From the NCBI RefSeq assembly GCF_040954835.1, contig NC_090707.1, positions 22,958,570-23,022,569 of the forward strand: a stretch of DNA of 64,000 nt. Direction: 5' to 3'. This DNA is from Lepisosteus oculatus (lineage: Eukaryota; Chordata; Actinopteri; Semionotiformes; Lepisosteidae). Within the stretch, counting starts at the first letter, position 1; the number at the start of each line of letters is the position of its first letter. The notes under the pieces were generated by a model. The model saw only the letters and a program-made list of their open reading frames with translations. It did not search any database and was not told the DNA's origin. The translations under genes and the position numbers were made by a program. Positions 62,851-64,000 of this stretch are shown here, one piece after another.

Positions 62851-64000
62851 AATATATTAGGGATGCAAGCTTGAAGAAGTAAAATTAAATGAAAAGAGTC
62901 ATTTCAGAAACGGTATAATTTCAGATTAAATTATTTTGATCAATAGTTCTCCAAAAAATAGTTACTTTATAAATATACCTTTTATAACATTGCATTATAC
63001 TATATATACTGTATGTAGAAAATATCTACAGTATATAAGATAGATTGATGAGATTTGAAATGGCTGAATTATCTTTTTTTACTTTTATGTTCTAGTTAAT
63101 CTTAATTAAATACAACTTTAATCTGCTAACATGTAGATGCCTATAGTTACTGCATATGTGGGAATAAAATGAATTCCGAATATCATGTCCAGTGTTATGG
63201 TTTTCATCGAGAGTCCAGTTAACAAAGATGTATTTGCATTGCATTCACAAATCACACTGCAACATACAGAAAGTACGTTCATCACATAAAAATAATGATG
63301 AGGAATTCCATAATTCAAATTAGATCTCAAATATTTTCAAATCTGTTAAAGAGCAGCTATTAACCTCCCAATTAGTTTCTTAATACATTGTTATACGTTT
63401 TGCTATACCTTAATATTTCTTTTATTCCAAGCAACACCGACCTTGCTGAATTTTGTTAAAACGTGAGTAATAGACTGAGTCATTGGCTACTTTTTTATTC
63501 TGAGGTTCACCTGCTTCTATTTTAAGCAATAGGTGTAATTGCTGACTTATAATGTGTTTATTCTGCAATAGCTTTTAAACAGTGGCTTCTGTGTTCTGCT
63601 TCCAAAGAAAATCTTGAAGGTTCATCAGTTACAGTAAAAATAAAACTAGAAAAAATAACAGAAAAAAGTCAGCCAAGGGAAGGTTTTGCCATTTTGCCAG
63701 TGGGCGCCTTAGTTTTGTTCTATTAACTTTATTCCAAATTTTATGATTAAATGTTAAGCAAGTGATGAGGAACCTACTACTGTCCTTTGATGTGAATGTC
63801 AGAATATATTTCAAAACATAATAGATCATCAGAGAAATACTCCCTTTGATATTCATATTAGGGCACTTAATGGCCCATGTCCAACTGGGAAAGAGTTCCT
63901 TGGCTTGCCAGGAGATATTTGCTCTAATAAGCAAGACAGGAGCATGGTTTTGCTGATGTTATCATTGGAAGGCCCCAACTAAATATAGGCCTTGGTTTAT
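62851..64000. other. Gene-free end of the window
   Basis: AT-rich DNA with TACTGTA-type words near 63006-63035. The open frame at 63629-63934 (minus strand) has a low-complexity, Leu/Phe-rich end and no recognisable domain. No exon supported. Confidence 0.4.

Noticed and set aside
1..64000. CRISPR arrays, operons or other prokaryotic systems
   Set aside because: The sequence is plainly eukaryotic, with spliced genes and SINE/LINE content; no regularly spaced repeats were seen.

Overview
The window looks like nuclear DNA from a vertebrate, most likely a ray-finned fish. It is AT-rich, its genes are split by spliceosomal introns, and it carries fish-type retroposons, including 5S-rRNA-derived and tRNA-derived SINEs, CR1-like and RTE-like LINE debris and a Tc1-like transposon. 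A single tail-to-tail IGFBP5/IGFBP2 pair with long introns, together with these repeats, would suit a non-teleost actinopterygian such as a gar or bowfin. The species is inference and was not tested.

Two protein genes are supported, and both can be assembled completely. IGFBP5 lies on the + strand in four coding exons (13369-13702, 22298-22509, 22643-22762, 23543-23677) and encodes 266 aa. IGFBP2 lies on the - strand in four coding exons (55180-55540, 37166-37347, 36467-36607, 35862-36020) and encodes 280 aa. Both have a signal peptide, an N-terminal IGFBP domain with 12 cysteines and the GCGCC motif, a variable linker, and a C-terminal thyroglobulin type-1 domain with CWCV. Both have intron phases 1-0-0. 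They converge with their stop codons 12.2 kb apart, the arrangement known for the vertebrate IGFBP2-IGFBP5 pair. Both products are secreted binders of insulin-like growth factors.

Layout: 1-345 is a tRNA-SINE nested in a 5S-SINE relic. 346-12.8 kb is gene-free DNA upstream of IGFBP5, with a C-rich direct-repeat patch, a large imperfect hairpin (6287-6466) and a CR1-like LINE remnant (9.3-9.8 kb). 12.8-13.4 kb is the probable IGFBP5 promoter and 5' UTR. 13.4-23.7 kb is IGFBP5, followed by a 3' UTR that may run to about 28.47 kb. 28.5-35.8 kb is the convergent intergenic segment, with a truncated SINE and a decayed Tc1-like element. 35.86-55.54 kb is IGFBP2, whose 17.8 kb first intron holds a full-length 5S SINE and an RTE-like LINE insertion with a clear 16-bp target-site duplication. 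55.5-64 kb is upstream of IGFBP2 and is crowded with LINE and SINE fragments.

I saw no tRNA or rRNA gene (only 5S-derived SINE heads), no CRISPR array and no prokaryotic-style system. The many short ORFs outside the exons look like chance ORFs. Several stretches look like conserved non-coding elements, but that is only a visual impression from one sequence.
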